DNA of 64,000 bases, taken from Helianthus annuus. Taxonomy: Eukaryota; Streptophyta; Magnoliopsida; Asterales; Asteraceae. The stretch is from assembly GCF_002127325.2 (NCBI RefSeq), contig NC_035441.2, positions 52,985,339-53,049,338 of the forward strand, written 5' to 3'. Within the stretch, counting starts at the first letter, position 1, and every line of letters starts with the position of its first letter. The notes below the pieces were generated by a model. It did not search any database, was not told the origin of the DNA, and saw nothing but the letters and a program-made list of their open reading frames with translations. Positions 34,301-45,399 of the stretch are shown here, piece by piece. The position numbers were made by a program, and so were the translations under genes.

Positions 34301-34417
34301 ATTGCCCCCAAAATATAAGGAGTGAAATGTAAATTGCCAAGTTGTATATTGTTGATCCTATCCGTAACAAACTAACGGATATATAGCCGTTAGGATAGAA
34401 CTATCCGTTACAAATTC

Positions 34418-34460
34418 GACGTCACCTGAAATGACATCCCTACAAAATCATGATTATAAA
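34418..34460 (+). promoter_or_regulatory. antisense promoter of B3
   Basis: GACGTCA (34418-34424) lies 30 bp before TATAAA (34455-34460). Upstream, TAACGG and CCGTTA words repeat at 34370-34410. Same layout as in B2, C and D. Confidence 0.5.
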
Positions 34461-34610
34461 TTCAAGTTAGAGATAAGGGTTGAGGAGCATTTAAATTCAT
34501 GCGTTACATCCTTTAAATCCTCATCCGAAGATCAAACAGGTACTTCTTCCTCTCCCTTTCTCTTCTCATTCCTACTATGTTCCTTCTTTTTTCGTAATCA
34601 CAATGAAGCT

Positions 34611-36192
34611 ATGATCATCCCCTGCTAAGGATCATCATAAAGAAGATTCATTACGAGGCCAGGAGATCATCAAGGATTCCCCGAAGGAACGATGCTGCTT
34701 TACCGATCCTGAAATCGATAGGATTCGCCATTGCTTTCCGGCGGACTCTGTTTTCAAACACTTTGATCCCACAACCCTGAGCGATTTTGTTTCCGAAACC
34801 TGGGTTACCTTTCCAGTCACCCCGTTTATGATAGGGTACGCCTATCCTTTTCCTGCCTTTACCCAGTCTTTCTTCTCTCTTACCGGCATCTCCTATGTCC
34901 AGGCAATGCCTATGATTTGGAGGGTTCTGCATACCTTCGAAATGATCATAGAGCAGGAGGGCATAGAACTAGGGATGTCCGAGTTTGCTGAACTGTACAA
35001 ACTTGTGAGCCATGGTTCACACCGATTTTTATTCAAACACAAGCCTGGTGAACCTCATCCAATTCTGAAAACCACCAAAAATGACACCAACTGGAAGAAG
35101 CGATTCTTCTTTGTCAGGAGGGATTCCATCCCAAATGGGAAGGATCTCCCTAGAGAATGGGCCACCCATGGTAGGATAAAGGATCCTTAGAGAAGGATGA
35201 TAGGAAAACCCTGGTCCTATAAGGATAACTGATTTCTTCTTTGTTGTTTGTAGCGATTTCCGTCTCTCACCTCATTCCATCACCTGCAATGAAGGAAAGG
35301 ATCACCGCTTTCTGGAGTCTTGACCCTGCGATAAGATCATTCCAAGCAATCACCAAGGATTCTCAAGAAGTATCCTCAGGCTCTGTCACGATGTCAAGTA
35401 AGTATCCTTGCTTATATGTAGTTAAATATTTCAAATAGAACAAGAATACTTATTTGTTTTTTTGAATTGACAGGTGCTGGAAAATCATCCAAGTCTGCCT
35501 CTCGCTTCAGCGTTAGCGATCTCAGCAACGTTGGCCCCCGATCCGCAAAAAAGAAAGGTGCTGCTAGCCCGAGCACAATAATCCCCAAGCCTATGACCTC
35601 CAAAGGGGGAAAGAAAAGAAAGGTCACCGAAGTTGAAGACCTTGACGGGCTGTCCCTAATCCGCCATCAATTCTTGGAGTATTTTTCAGAGGTAAGGGTC
35701 CTGGATCCTGACTGAGTATCCTGCCCAGTTAAGGATCACAAGTTCTAAACTTTACTTTGTCTTTTGCAGAAATTTGGCGAGATCCAGAAGTGGTATGCCG
35801 CATATGTTGAAGAAGCTGAACAGAAACATCTGGAGTTCCATAAAACTTTCCTAGCCAAGGACCAGACCATCTCCTCTCTCGAAAAGGAGCTCAACCAAGC
35901 AAAGAAGCAGGTGGTCGCCACTCAGATAAATGCTGATTACGAGAAGCATGAGATCATGGAGGATGCTAAAGTCTCTGCTTCCATCACTATGTACAAGATA
36001 AAACTGCAGATGGCCCATGAAGCTGAGGATCCTAACTTTGATAGGAGCACTTGGGACAAGGAGGGCTGGAAGGAAAAATTGGCGGAGCTGGAGGATGAGG
36101 AGGAGGCTACCGAGGTTCTGGCAATCGAGGCAAGTGGCAGCGGGAAGGACAAAGCTGAAGGTGATGCTGGTGAAGATGCGGCCAAGGTGTGA
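34611..36192 (+). pseudogene. B3 antisense four-exon gene (plus strand)
   Basis: Exons are 34611-35170, 35254-35397 (144 nt), 35474-35691 and 35770-36192, with donors GTAGGA, GTAAGT, GTAAGG and acceptors TGTAG, GACAG, TGCAG. Exon 1 is 560 nt against 568 in the intact copies, so the first ATG is out of frame with the conserved part (from about KDHHKEDS); otherwise the frame is open to TGA at 36190. It carries the same domains as the B2 copy: MPMIWRVLHTFEMIIEQEG, RRDSIPNGKDLP, basic KGGKKRK, coiled coil and acidic end. Confidence 0.72.
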
Positions 36193-36344
36193 GCTGCAAG
36201 GATGGGCGATGATGGACATTTCTAGACACAGTCGGAGCCCATTTTTTAAAGTTTGGTAGTTTTTTGTGGTTGTGATGTTTTGAAACAATGTTGGGTTGTA
36301 CTCTGAACTATAGTTTTAGGTTTAAGGATCATCGATCCTTTGGA

Positions 36345-36513
36345 CAATAGGTAGGATAATAGGTGGTGGAGGGATCCTCTGTTTGGGGGATGAAGCCACT
36401 TGTTATCCTGCCGACTTTTATTTCCTGCACTCTTATGACCAGTTAAACAATGGACACCCTTTGCCAACCCAAGTGGACGGGCCATGTATTGCTGGTAGAA
36501 ACTTGGGTTAGCA
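36345..36513 (-). other. two-hairpin array, copy B3
   Basis: Read on the minus strand, TTGCTAACCCAAG faces CTTGGGTTGGCAA (one G-U pair) around CCCGTCCAC. The GAGGATCCCTCCACC hairpin follows. Confidence 0.5.
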
Positions 36514-36989
36514 ATTTTGACAACCTTAAAAGGGTTTAATATTTTGTGAATAAACAAAACTTTAACTTTTTGGCTATTTTTCGCGTTGTTATCCTTATGA
36601 ACTCTTTACTTTCCAACTGTTGTTACACATCTTATTTGAATTTATTAAGTAAAGAAGAACAATAGAACAAATTATGTTTCAAAAGTTTTAGGATATGATC
36701 AAGGATCAAATATCCTAAATTCGATAAGTTCAGAAAGATTATGTAACTTAAGGATCATTAGTTCTGTTGTCAAAGAATAAGGGTCACTTATATAGATAGA
36801 ATAAAAATGAACAAGGATTATACCTGAGAATCCAAGTTAGGATCCTAACTCCTTAACAATTATAATCAGGATAATCAAAAGACAAACCTTAGTAGAAGGT
36901 AAGGATCAAGGATCCTTGCTTGTTTTAGCTTCAAAAACCTGAAATAGAATATAACTTGGGACTAAGCCAATATAAGAGAAGAGTTAGTA

Positions 36990-37095
36990 ACTGGGGACAA
37001 GCCCAACAATTCTGGGGACAAGCCCAATATATTGGGGACAAGCCCAAAGGATAATTGGGGACAAGCCCAAAGGATAACTGGGGACAAGCCCAAAG
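36990..37095 (-). repeat. GGGCTTGTCCCCAG minisatellite in B3
   Basis: About five imperfect units of 18-24 bp, seen here as CTGGGGACAAGCCCAA. A related 19-bp series with GGGGTCAAGCCC lies at 37335-37456. Confidence 0.8.
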
Positions 37096-37232
37096 AATCT
37101 TGTGTAAACTGGAGTATGGCCCTCACTGGCGACTATCCAAACTTTGTGACATGAAAATGCCAAAACCTTAGATAACGTGAAGACGTTAGAAACCTTAGGA
37201 ACGGATGTATGGTACGTCTACCATTATACGTA

Positions 37233-37315
37233 GGATCCCGGATACAGCCAGTACAATGAAATTGTCAGCCCCTAAAGCGAGTACTGGTCCCATTGCCATG
37301 AACTGTACCAGGATC
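37233..37315 (-). other. covarying long stem-loop, copy B3
   Basis: On the minus strand GATCCTGGTACAG faces CTGTATCCGGGATC. Relative to B2, left TATAG to TACAG is matched on the right by CTATA to CTGTA, a compensatory change. Confidence 0.6.
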
Positions 37316-37675
37316 ATCGTGCGCTGCTGGCGATACTGGGGACAGGCCCAAACTGGGGACTAGCCCAAAGAACTGGGGTCAAGCCCAAATAACTGGGGTC
37401 GAGCCCGAATAACTGGGGTCAAGCCCAAATAACTAGGGTCAAGCCAAAATAACTGGATACTTCTATGGAGACTTATCCTCTGCCAAGGATACCCAAACTT
37501 TCTGCAAAACTTAGAAACAAGTAAAAGGAGGATTAAGGATCCATGATCTTTATCCTTAAGTACATGATATATGAAGAGTTAAACAGTTTGAGATTAAATT
37601 ATTACCATAACGAGGATCCTCCATTTTGCAAGGATCCTTCAAGGATCATTGTCGGCCAAGGATCATGGATCCTTA

Positions 37676-38959
37676 TCACATGAAATATTTTTTCAAGTGG
37701 ACAGCATTCCAAGCTCTTGGTAGCAAATCACCTTCCATTGTTAGCAACCGATATGCCCCCTTTCTTACTTCAGCTTCAATCAAATAAAGGCCTTCCCACT
37801 TTGGTGCCAACTTTCCATCAGCGGGATTGGTAGTATTCTGAAATGCTTTCCTCAGTACCATATCACCAACTTGGAATTTCCTGATCCTGACATTCTTATT
37901 GTAAGCTCCAGCCATCCTTTGTTGATAACTGGCCATCCTTATCCTTGCTAAATCCCTGAGTTCTTCTATAGTATCCAGGTCTTGAACCAAGTTTCAGCAT
38001 TTCCTTCAGGATTACGAATGCTTGTTCTTGCAGTAGGAACCACCATTTCTATAGGGATTACTGATTCTGCCCCAAATACCAAAGAGAATGGAGTTTGACC
38101 AGTAGCATTCTTGGGAGTTGTTCTGTCAGCCCATAATACATAAGGTAGCTCTTCTGCCCATTTTCCTTTCTTGGATCCAAGCTTCTTCTTCAAATTGTTG
38201 ATGATAATCTTGTTGGATGATTCTGCCTGGCCATTAGCTTGTGGGTGGACTGGTGTTGATGTTATCATCTTAATCCCCCAGCTATCACAAAAGTTAGTAG
38301 TTCTACTCCCAATAAATTGGGATCCATTATCACATACAATTTCAGAAGGGATATCAAATCTAGTAATAATATTACTCTTGATAAAGGATATCACTTCTTT
38401 TTCTCTGACTTGAGCAAAGGCTTCAGTCTCTATCCACTTTGAGAAATAGTCAGTCATAGCAAGCATGAACACTTTTCCACCAGGTGCCTTCGGAAGTTTA
38501 CCAACTATATCCATCCCACATCTCATAAATGGCTAAGAAGAGGATATAGGATGAAAGAGCTCTGCTGGTTGGTGAAGGATATTACTGTGTCTCTGACAAG
38601 GATCACATCTTTTAGCATAATCCACAGCATCCTTCTTCATAGTAGGCCAATAGTATCATGTTCTCATGATCCTTGAGAATAATGCCCTGCCCCCAGTGTG
38701 ATTTCCACAATCTCCTTCATGAAGATCCTTTAAGACTTCTTGGATTTCAGGATCCTCAATACATCTTAGATATGGTCCTGCAAGAGATCGTTTATATAGC
38801 ATATTATTCAATATTGTAAACTGAGATACCATAATTTTGAAAGCCCTGGGGTTTTCTCCTGTAGGGATCTCTCCATGTTGGATATATAATGAGATCCTGT
38901 GTCATCACTAGGGATAATTGCGGAATCTTCTCCTTTTTCCATAGCTGTGTGATCCTCAA
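37676..38959 (-). pseudogene. pol: B3 integrase, broken
   Basis: The C-terminal domain (37990-37676, ending KKYFM) and the core (38526-37966; [25 protein letters not shown]) lie in different frames. The zinc region (CDPCQRHSN near 38600) has stops, including a Trp-to-stop change near 38533. It is interrupted by C at 38960. Confidence 0.88.
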
Positions 38960-39676
38960 TGTTAGGGCTGGATTTTTATAATACATGATCCTTACATGTG
39001 ATCCTAACCAGTGATCCTTGTTTCTTTGGCAGATAGTGATCCTCAGCAGAGTTCCAGGATCAGGATCACGGACTATCATAGGATCCTCATGATAACAGTT
39101 GCTTTCATTGAACTTAATGTCATTTTGCAGGAATGTCTAGCAGGATCCGCTCTTAGCATCACAATCAAGGGACGCGTCTTTACAACTTTGGCATATGCTT
39201 AATCAGAGATGAACGTTGTGAAGGATATGGAAACTTGGCATGATTTAAGGGCGATAATTTAGGCTAGATTTACTTTTATTTCTAAAGGGGTAATGAGCTG
39301 ATTATTAGTTTGTTTACCTAAAATAGGCCACTCACACTTGTATATATAACACTCTTCCCCATTCGGAAGACACACAACACAATTCTCTCACGCTTAGACA
39401 CTCGAAACTATAGTGATCCTTGTACTCAGCTCATTATCATCCGAAGTTGTAACCATTTTTCTTATATTGAAGTTTGGTGATCGGTAGTTGCCATCACCCG
39501 AGGTTTTTTATGCCAGAGATCATACATTGATCAAGGGCTTTTTCCTCGAATAAATCCTTGTGTCTCTTGCATATTTCTTACTAAAGTGATCCTTTACTTT
39601 TTCAACAAACCAAGCATCATTCCCCGTTTACTTAGAGTTTGGTTGCATTATCCTTGTGTGATTTTTGACCAAAACA
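38960..39676 (+). repeat. C 5' LTR
   Basis: 717 bp, TGTTAGGGCTGG to GACCAAAACA, with TATATATAAC near 39350 as the likely TATA box. It contains eight GATCC and four GGATC by my count. Confidence 0.95.
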
Positions 39677-39679
39677 GTT

Positions 39680-39697
39680 TGGCGCCCACCGTGGGGC
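39680..39697 (+). other. primer binding site of C
   Basis: TGGCGCCCACCGTGGGGC, three bases after the LTR. Confidence 0.87.
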
Positions 39698-39753
39698 AAT
39701 TGGTGCTTCATTCATAAGAAAACTTTCTGTTCGAAATCATTTCAAAGAGTTAC

Positions 39754-42345
39754 ATGGCTTCATCATTGAAGAATACATCCACAGCGATGTCGGCAGTCAA
39801 TTCATCTACTGGCATTCCACCTTTGCCTCCACCACCAGCTGGATCTCAGAAAAATGCTGAGAAGAGACCAACTTCTATCTCCTCTAAACCATCATCTTCT
39901 GCTCTAACTTCTTCTGTTCCCAGTACTAGTGATATATTTACTTTGATTTTGCAGATGAGGGATCGTATGCAGCAGCAGGATGAAACTAATGACAGGATCC
40001 TCAGAGAAATCGGAGATCTCAAAAGGCAAAAGAAAACGGCAGAGGATCATTCCCCACTAATGCCCAAATCTTTGAATTTTGATACTCCAATGATTACTTC
40101 TCAGCCATCAGAGGTCCCAGACATTCAATATATGGGTGGATCAAGAGGAGTGCATTTCAGCCCAGCAACAATGACTCAGGCATCAGGATCATATTTCCAA
40201 CCGGCGGGATCCTACGCCCAGCATTTGGGATCTTTCATGAGCTTAGGATCCTCCTTAGTCCCAGGATCATCCCAGGTTCAAGGATCCTCCTTCGTTCCGG
40301 GAACATCCCAGGTTCAAGGATCCTCCTTTGTTCTAGGATCATCCCAGGTTCAAGGATCCTCCTTCGTCCCAGGATCATCCCAGATTCAAGAATCCCTACA
40401 GATACAAGGATCCTTGAAGAATTTGCAAACAGGAAGCCTAGATGTCCATCAAGGAGATTTTATTCCAATGCAGACCATTGCTTCCACTGGTCCATCCATT
40501 ATCCCAGAATCCCAGCAATATGGATTCACACCCAATGTTGCTAACTTGAACCCGATGGGAGGTAACACCTTAAATAATTATCTTACCACTAACCATGGAT
40601 TCGTGCAGGATACAGGTATCAATCATGCTATGGCCATGGAGTTACAGAAGCTGAAAGATATGATCTCAAGTGTTCCAGGGGTAGTCAAGCCTATCCCGGA
40701 GATTGCAGATGGAAGCCATAAGGTATCTCGTTTTGCACCACCAATTTGTGATGCAGAGGTACCCAAAAGGTTCCATATCCCTACTATGAAGCTGTATAAT
40801 GGTACAACGGATCCTGAGGAGCACATAGCACAATACAGGGAGAGGATGGAGATCAATCCAATCCCAGAAAAGTTAAAGGAAGCATGCCTATGTAAAGGAT
40901 TTGGATCCACCCTTACTGGATCAGCTCTTAAATGGCTGCTAAGTCTTCCCCCTTACTCTATCACTTCATTTGCTAATTTAGTTAATTTATTCAATAACCA
41001 ATTCTCTTGTAGTAGAAAATTTGAAAGATTAACTAGTGATTTATATAGGGTAACTCAAAGTCATAATGAATCATTAAGGGATTATATAACTAAATTCAGT
41101 AAAGAATCCTTGGACATTCCCAACTTGGATATGGCCACGGCTGTTGAGGCCTTCAAAATGGGACTGCTTAAGGATTCATTGTTCTATGATGATCTTGTTA
41201 TGACACCATGCAGGAACCTAGATGAAGTAAGAACTCAGGCACTCAGGTTCATCCGGCTAGAGGATGACAAGAGGATCCAGGAGAGGCAAGTAGGATCCTC
41301 AAAACAGGAGAAACAAGGATCCTCTTTCAAGAACAATAAGTTCAAATCCTACCATAGAAATGACAACCAGAACGTGCATGCTGTTGACCAAGAAGAGGAT
41401 GACGAGGATTATCCTCCGATTTCTGAATATTGTTTTTCTGTTGACAATCATGAACTAATCCTAGCAATGCAGAATCTAGGAGAAAAAGCCAGATGGCCCA
41501 GAAAGAATGACAAATCATCCGGGACTAAAGACAAGTCAAAGTGGTGTACATACCACGAGGATTTCGGGCATCTAACTGAAGAATGCATAGCATTAAGAAA
41601 AGAAATTGGATATCTGTTAAGCAAGGGGCATCTAAAAGAATTGTTGGGGAGAAAAAAGCAAAGGACTCAGGATCCTGAAAGGATCCCTGAAAAGGCTCCA
41701 GCCCCTCCGGCGAATGCACAAGTGATCAACTTTATTTCCGGAGAATCAGATATTTGTGGTACATCCTTCTCGGCAGGCAAGAGGCATGCAAAGGAAGCAA
41801 AAATGGATAATGGAGAAAGACCTATTCGAACATCAAGTGTCTCGGAAGGAAAGACGATAACGTTTGATGAGGATGATCGCATTAACATCCAGGATCCTCA
41901 TCATGATAGTTTAGTTATCACTCTCTTTATTTCTAACCATTTTGTCCGCAGGATCCTTATCGACGGAGGAAGCTCAGTAAACATTATCCAGCTTGATGTT
42001 CTAAAGAAAATGGGTATCCCAGAATCAGACATCACACCAAGATCCTCCGTGCTTGTGGGATTCAGTGGAGAAACGAAGAAAACTCTGGGGGACATCAAAC
42101 TCCCAATCTACGTGGAAGGATTACATAATTATCAAAAATTTTGTGTTATTGACTGTTTATCTTGTTGCAATGTTATCCTTGGCAGGCCCTGGATACATGA
42201 TATGAAAGCAGTCCCATCCACCTACCATCAATGTGTGAAACTCCCTAGCCCATGGGGGATAATCAAGATCGACAGTGATCAGCAGGAGGCTAAGGATTGT
42301 TATACCTCATCCATGAAGCCAACCTCGAAGCCAAGGGAACAATAG
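39754..42345 (+). CDS. gag: C Gag-protease polyprotein, complete
   Basis: An open frame of 863 residues from the first ATG after the leader (MASSLKNTSTAM). Layout: Pro/Ser-rich N-terminus, helical RILREIGDLKRQKK (about 88-101), Gly/Ser/Gln repeat (about 165-225), gag domain from MKLYNGTTDPEEH (about 345) to LEDDKRIQERQ (about 512), variant knuckle C-x2-H-x4-H-x4-C (about 598-611), protease with ILIDGGSSVNIIQ (about 735) and LGRPWIHDMKAV. It would form particles and process itself. The stop is a UAG in readthrough context, with pol in the same frame. Confidence 0.93.
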   Translation: MASSLKNTSTAMSAVNSSTGIPPLPPPPAGSQKNAEKRPTSISSKPSSSALTSSVPSTSDIFTLILQMRDRMQQQDETNDRILREIGDLKRQKKTAEDHSPLMPKSLNFDTPMITSQPSEVPDIQYMGGSRGVHFSPATMTQASGSYFQPAGSYAQHLGSFMSLGSSLVPGSSQVQGSSFVPGTSQVQGSSFVLGSSQVQGSSFVPGSSQIQESLQIQGSLKNLQTGSLDVHQGDFIPMQTIASTGPSIIPESQQYGFTPNVANLNPMGGNTLNNYLTTNHGFVQDTGINHAMAMELQKLKDMISSVPGVVKPIPEIADGSHKVSRFAPPICDAEVPKRFHIPTMKLYNGTTDPEEHIAQYRERMEINPIPEKLKEACLCKGFGSTLTGSALKWLLSLPPYSITSFANLVNLFNNQFSCSRKFERLTSDLYRVTQSHNESLRDYITKFSKESLDIPNLDMATAVEAFKMGLLKDSLFYDDLVMTPCRNLDEVRTQALRFIRLEDDKRIQERQVGSSKQEKQGSSFKNNKFKSYHRNDNQNVHAVDQEEDDEDYPPISEYCFSVDNHELILAMQNLGEKARWPRKNDKSSGTKDKSKWCTYHEDFGHLTEECIALRKEIGYLLSKGHLKELLGRKKQRTQDPERIPEKAPAPPANAQVINFISGESDICGTSFSAGKRHAKEAKMDNGERPIRTSSVSEGKTITFDEDDRINIQDPHHDSLVITLFISNHFVRRILIDGGSSVNIIQLDVLKKMGIPESDITPRSSVLVGFSGETKKTLGDIKLPIYVEGLHNYQKFCVIDCLSCCNVILGRPWIHDMKAVPSTYHQCVKLPSPWGIIKIDSDQQEAKDCYTSSMKPTSKPREQ
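40245..40400 (+). repeat. 36-bp minisatellite in C gag
   Basis: About four units encode GSSFVPGSSQVQ. Each has AAGGATCCTCC and AGGATCATCC words. D has a diverged array at 45918-46045. Confidence 0.85.
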
Positions 42346-42351
42346 CAATTA
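42343..42351 (+). promoter_or_regulatory. candidate stop-codon readthrough site, C
   Basis: CAA-TAG-CAA-TTA. UAG CAA UUA is the well-studied tobacco mosaic virus readthrough context. The frame after it is open and has no ATG until about 42466, inside the conserved pol start. Confidence 0.75.
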
Positions 42352-44604
42352 CAGATTCCTCCAAGGAATGTCTTGGAGGCAAGGGAACAAGATGTGGACG
42401 AAATCCTCTTGGATCCTAGTGATCCTGAATCAAAAATCTATATCGGATCAGGGATCCTTGGCAAGATGAAAGAAGACATAATATCCTTCATCAAAAGAAG
42501 AAAATCTACCTTTGCATGGAAACATGAAGATATGACAGGTATATCTAAGGATATTATCACTCATAAACTTGGCATTGACAGGTCTATCAAACCAATCCAT
42601 CAAAAAAGGAGGAAATTTGCACCAGAAAGGAATGCCATTATCCAAGAAGAAGTAGAGAGACTACTTCGAGCAGGTATGATCAGAGAGGTAAAATATCCAA
42701 AATGGTTAGCCAATGTGGTTGTTGTCCAAAAGAAAAACGGAAAGTGGAGGGTATGTGTCGATTTCACTGATCTGAATAAGGCATGTCCCAAGGATCCTTT
42801 CCCACTACCCCACATTGACTCCATGGTGGATGCAACGGCGGGGCATGAACTGTTGACCTTTATGGATGCATCATCTGGATTCCAACAAATTCAGATGGAA
42901 CAATCTGACCAAGAGGATACAGCCTTTATGACCCCAACCGGTTTATATTGTTATATTGCCATGCCTTTTGGACTAAGAAATGCAGGTGCAACATATCAAA
43001 GGCTGGTGAATATGATGTTCAAAGATCAAATAGGACAAACTATGGAAGTATACATAGATGATATGGTAGTCAAGTCAAAGAAGGCTGAGGATCACCTAAG
43101 GGACTTGGAGGAAGCATTTGATATCCTTGATAATTATAACATGAAGCTTAATCCTTCAAAATGCCACTTTGGTGTTAAAGCAGGTAAATTTCTAGGATAT
43201 ATGGTAACTCAGAGGGGCATCGAAGCAAGCCCGGAGCAAATTAAAGCGCTAGTGAATATCAAGTCCCCTGCCAATGCTAAGGATGTGCAAAGGCTAACAG
43301 GCAGGATAGCAGCTCTAAACAGGTTCATATCAAAATCCTTAGAAAGATGTAAAGAATTTTATGATATCCTAAGGAAAAACAAAAAATTTGAATGGACTGA
43401 AAAGCATGAGAATGTTTTACAAGCCCTTAAAGAATATATGTCCTCAGCACCAGCATTAATGAAACCCGGAAAAGGAGATGTGTTATCCTTGTATCTGGCG
43501 GTATCCTCAACCGCTGTAAGTGCAGTCCTTGTTAAGGATCACGAAGGTACACAACATCCTATCTACTATGTAAGTAAGAATTTACTTGATGCCGAATCCA
43601 GGTACTCACACCTTGAAAAACTTATTCTTGCATTAATTATGGCATCAACTAAGTTAAGACATTATTTTGAAACCCACACTATTGTTGTTAGAACTAATTT
43701 TCCAATCAAGAATGTCCTCAGGAAACCAGAGATGTCCGGAAGAATGGCTAAGTGGGCAGTAAAGCTTAGTGCCCATGATATAAGATATGAGCCTAGAACA
43801 GCCATTAAATCCCAAGCACTAGCTGACTTTGTGGCTGATTTCAGTAGTGATCTACAAAAGGAAGCAGAATTGGAAGTCCAGCAGCTGGATGAGACCAAGG
43901 ATCCTTGGATAATACACACTGATGGATCCTCAAATGTCAAGGGCACAGGGCTCGGGATACTACTAAAATCGCCACAGGGGGACATAATACCCCACTCCAT
44001 AGCCTGTGAGTTCCAAGCAACCAACAATGAGGCTGAATATGAAGCCTTAATTGCTGGCTTGCAAATTGCTAAGGATATGGGGGTGAAATATCTTAAAGTA
44101 TATGTAGACTCATTATTGATCACCAATCACTTTAATGGATCCTATGCTGTTAAAGGTGAAAAACTAACCAAATATTTAGAGATAGTCAAAGAATTGGCAC
44201 TCTCTTTTGTCTCTTTCAGCTTAACACAGGTACCAAGGGAGGAAAACACAGAAGCTGATGCATTGGCCAACCTAGGATCATCCTTGAAGATTCCAGAAGA
44301 TATAAGTATCCCCATCATCCATATCCTGGCTCCTGCTATTGAAAATCAGGTGGCCATGGAAATAGAAGAGGATACTGCAGTGATCCCTAGTGAAGAAGCT
44401 CAATCTTATTCAGGATCATGGATCTCACCAATTATGAGATACTTGCAATACGGGGAGATTCCTATGGGAGAAAATCCTAAAGCTTTCAGGATTAAGTTAT
44501 CTCAATTCACAATCTTAAATAATATGCTATATAAACGATCTCTTGCAGGACCATATTTAAGATGTATCGAGGATCCTGAAATTCAAGAAGTATTGAGAGA
44601 CTTC
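42346..44604 (+). CDS. pol: C pol, part 1 (RT, RNase H, aRNH, start of INT)
   Basis: Open in the gag-PR frame for 753 codons. RT: KNGKWRVCVDFTDLN, MDASSGFQQIQM, YIDDM near 43051. Ty3-type RNase H (LYLAVSSTAVSAVL, YVSKNLLDAESRYSHLEK). aRNH (HTDGSSNVKG, NNEAEYEALIAGL, EADALANLGSS). D inserts exactly at a codon boundary after RDF at the beginning of the integrase zinc region. Position 44604 is the end of the left duplication. Confidence 0.92.
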
Positions 44605-45321
44605 TGTTGGGGCTGGATTTTACTATAAATGATCCTTATACGTGATCCTGACAAATGATCCTTGTTTCTTTGGCAGATAGTGATCCTCAGCCAGACTTCA
44701 GGATCAGGATCATGGGACGATATGGTGATCCTTATACTAACGGTCATTTTCGATTACTACAATATTATTTTGCAGGAATATCTAGCAGGATATGCCCTAC
44801 ATATCATGATCCAGGGACGCGCTTTTACAAATATGGCAAGAGCTGAATTGAAGATGAACGTTGTGCCGGATATGGAAACATGGCTTGATCTAAGGGCAGC
44901 AATTTAGGCTAGATTATCTTTATTTCTAAAGGGGTAATGAGCTGATTAGTGGTCTATCTACCTAAAATAAGTTACCTACACATGTATAAATACCCATCTT
45001 CCTCATTCGGAAGAACACACACAACATACGACACAACTCTCAACACTTAGACACTCAGTGATCCTTGTACTCAGCTCATTATCGTCCGAAGTTGTAACTA
45101 CATTTTTGTTATATTGAAATTGGTGATCGGTAGTTGCCATCACCCGAGGTTTTTTATGCCGGAGATCATACATTGATCAAGGGCTTTTTCCTCGTATAAA
45201 TCATTGTGTCTTTGCATCTTTATCACAGAAGTGATCATTTACTTTCATAGCTAACCAAGCATCATACCCCATTTACATAAAGTTTGGTTACATTATCCTT
45301 GTGTGATTTTTGACCAAAACA
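44605..45321 (+). repeat. D 5' LTR
   Basis: 717 bp, TGTTGGGGCTGG to GACCAAAACA. The probable TATA box is TATAAATA at 44985-44992, followed by ACACACAC near 45017. Confidence 0.96.
45145..45194 (+). other. conserved LTR stem-loop, D copy
   Basis: CGAGG (45145-45149) faces CCTCG (45190-45194), with inner TGCC facing GGGC and a GATC-TACATT-GATC core. Same block as A1 357-401. Confidence 0.5.
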
Positions 45322-45324
45322 GTT

Positions 45325-45342
45325 TGGCGCCCACCGTGGGGC
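45325..45342 (+). other. primer binding site of D
   Basis: TGGCGCCCACCGTGGGGC, three bases after the LTR. Confidence 0.88.
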
Positions 45343-45399
45343 AATTGGTGCTTCATTCATAAAGAAAATCTTTTATTCAAAATCATTTCAAAGAGTTAC

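Larger units (their letters stand above)
36193..37675 (-). other. B3 3' non-coding region
   Basis: Reverse-oriented counterpart of B2 29858-31186. It holds the hairpin array (36345-36513), GGGGACAAGCCCAA minisatellites and the long stem-loop. No gene is seen. Confidence 0.75.

Noticed and set aside
38955..38959. Insertion-site preference for CTCAA (C at ctcaa, A2 at tcaat after c)
   Set aside because: Other insertions used acttc, gtacc, ctact, ataag and gccat. Two similar sites are not evidence of preference.
39011..39202. A 63-residue open frame (MILVSLADSDPQ) repeated in LTRs of C, D, E0 and E
   Set aside because: It lies within the LTR upstream of the TATA box and recurs only because the LTR recurs. 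No family or initiation context supports it.
42373..42466. Independent start of pol at the LEAREQ position
   Set aside because: The codon there is TTG and no ATG is nearby. Readthrough from Gag-PR is the simpler model.
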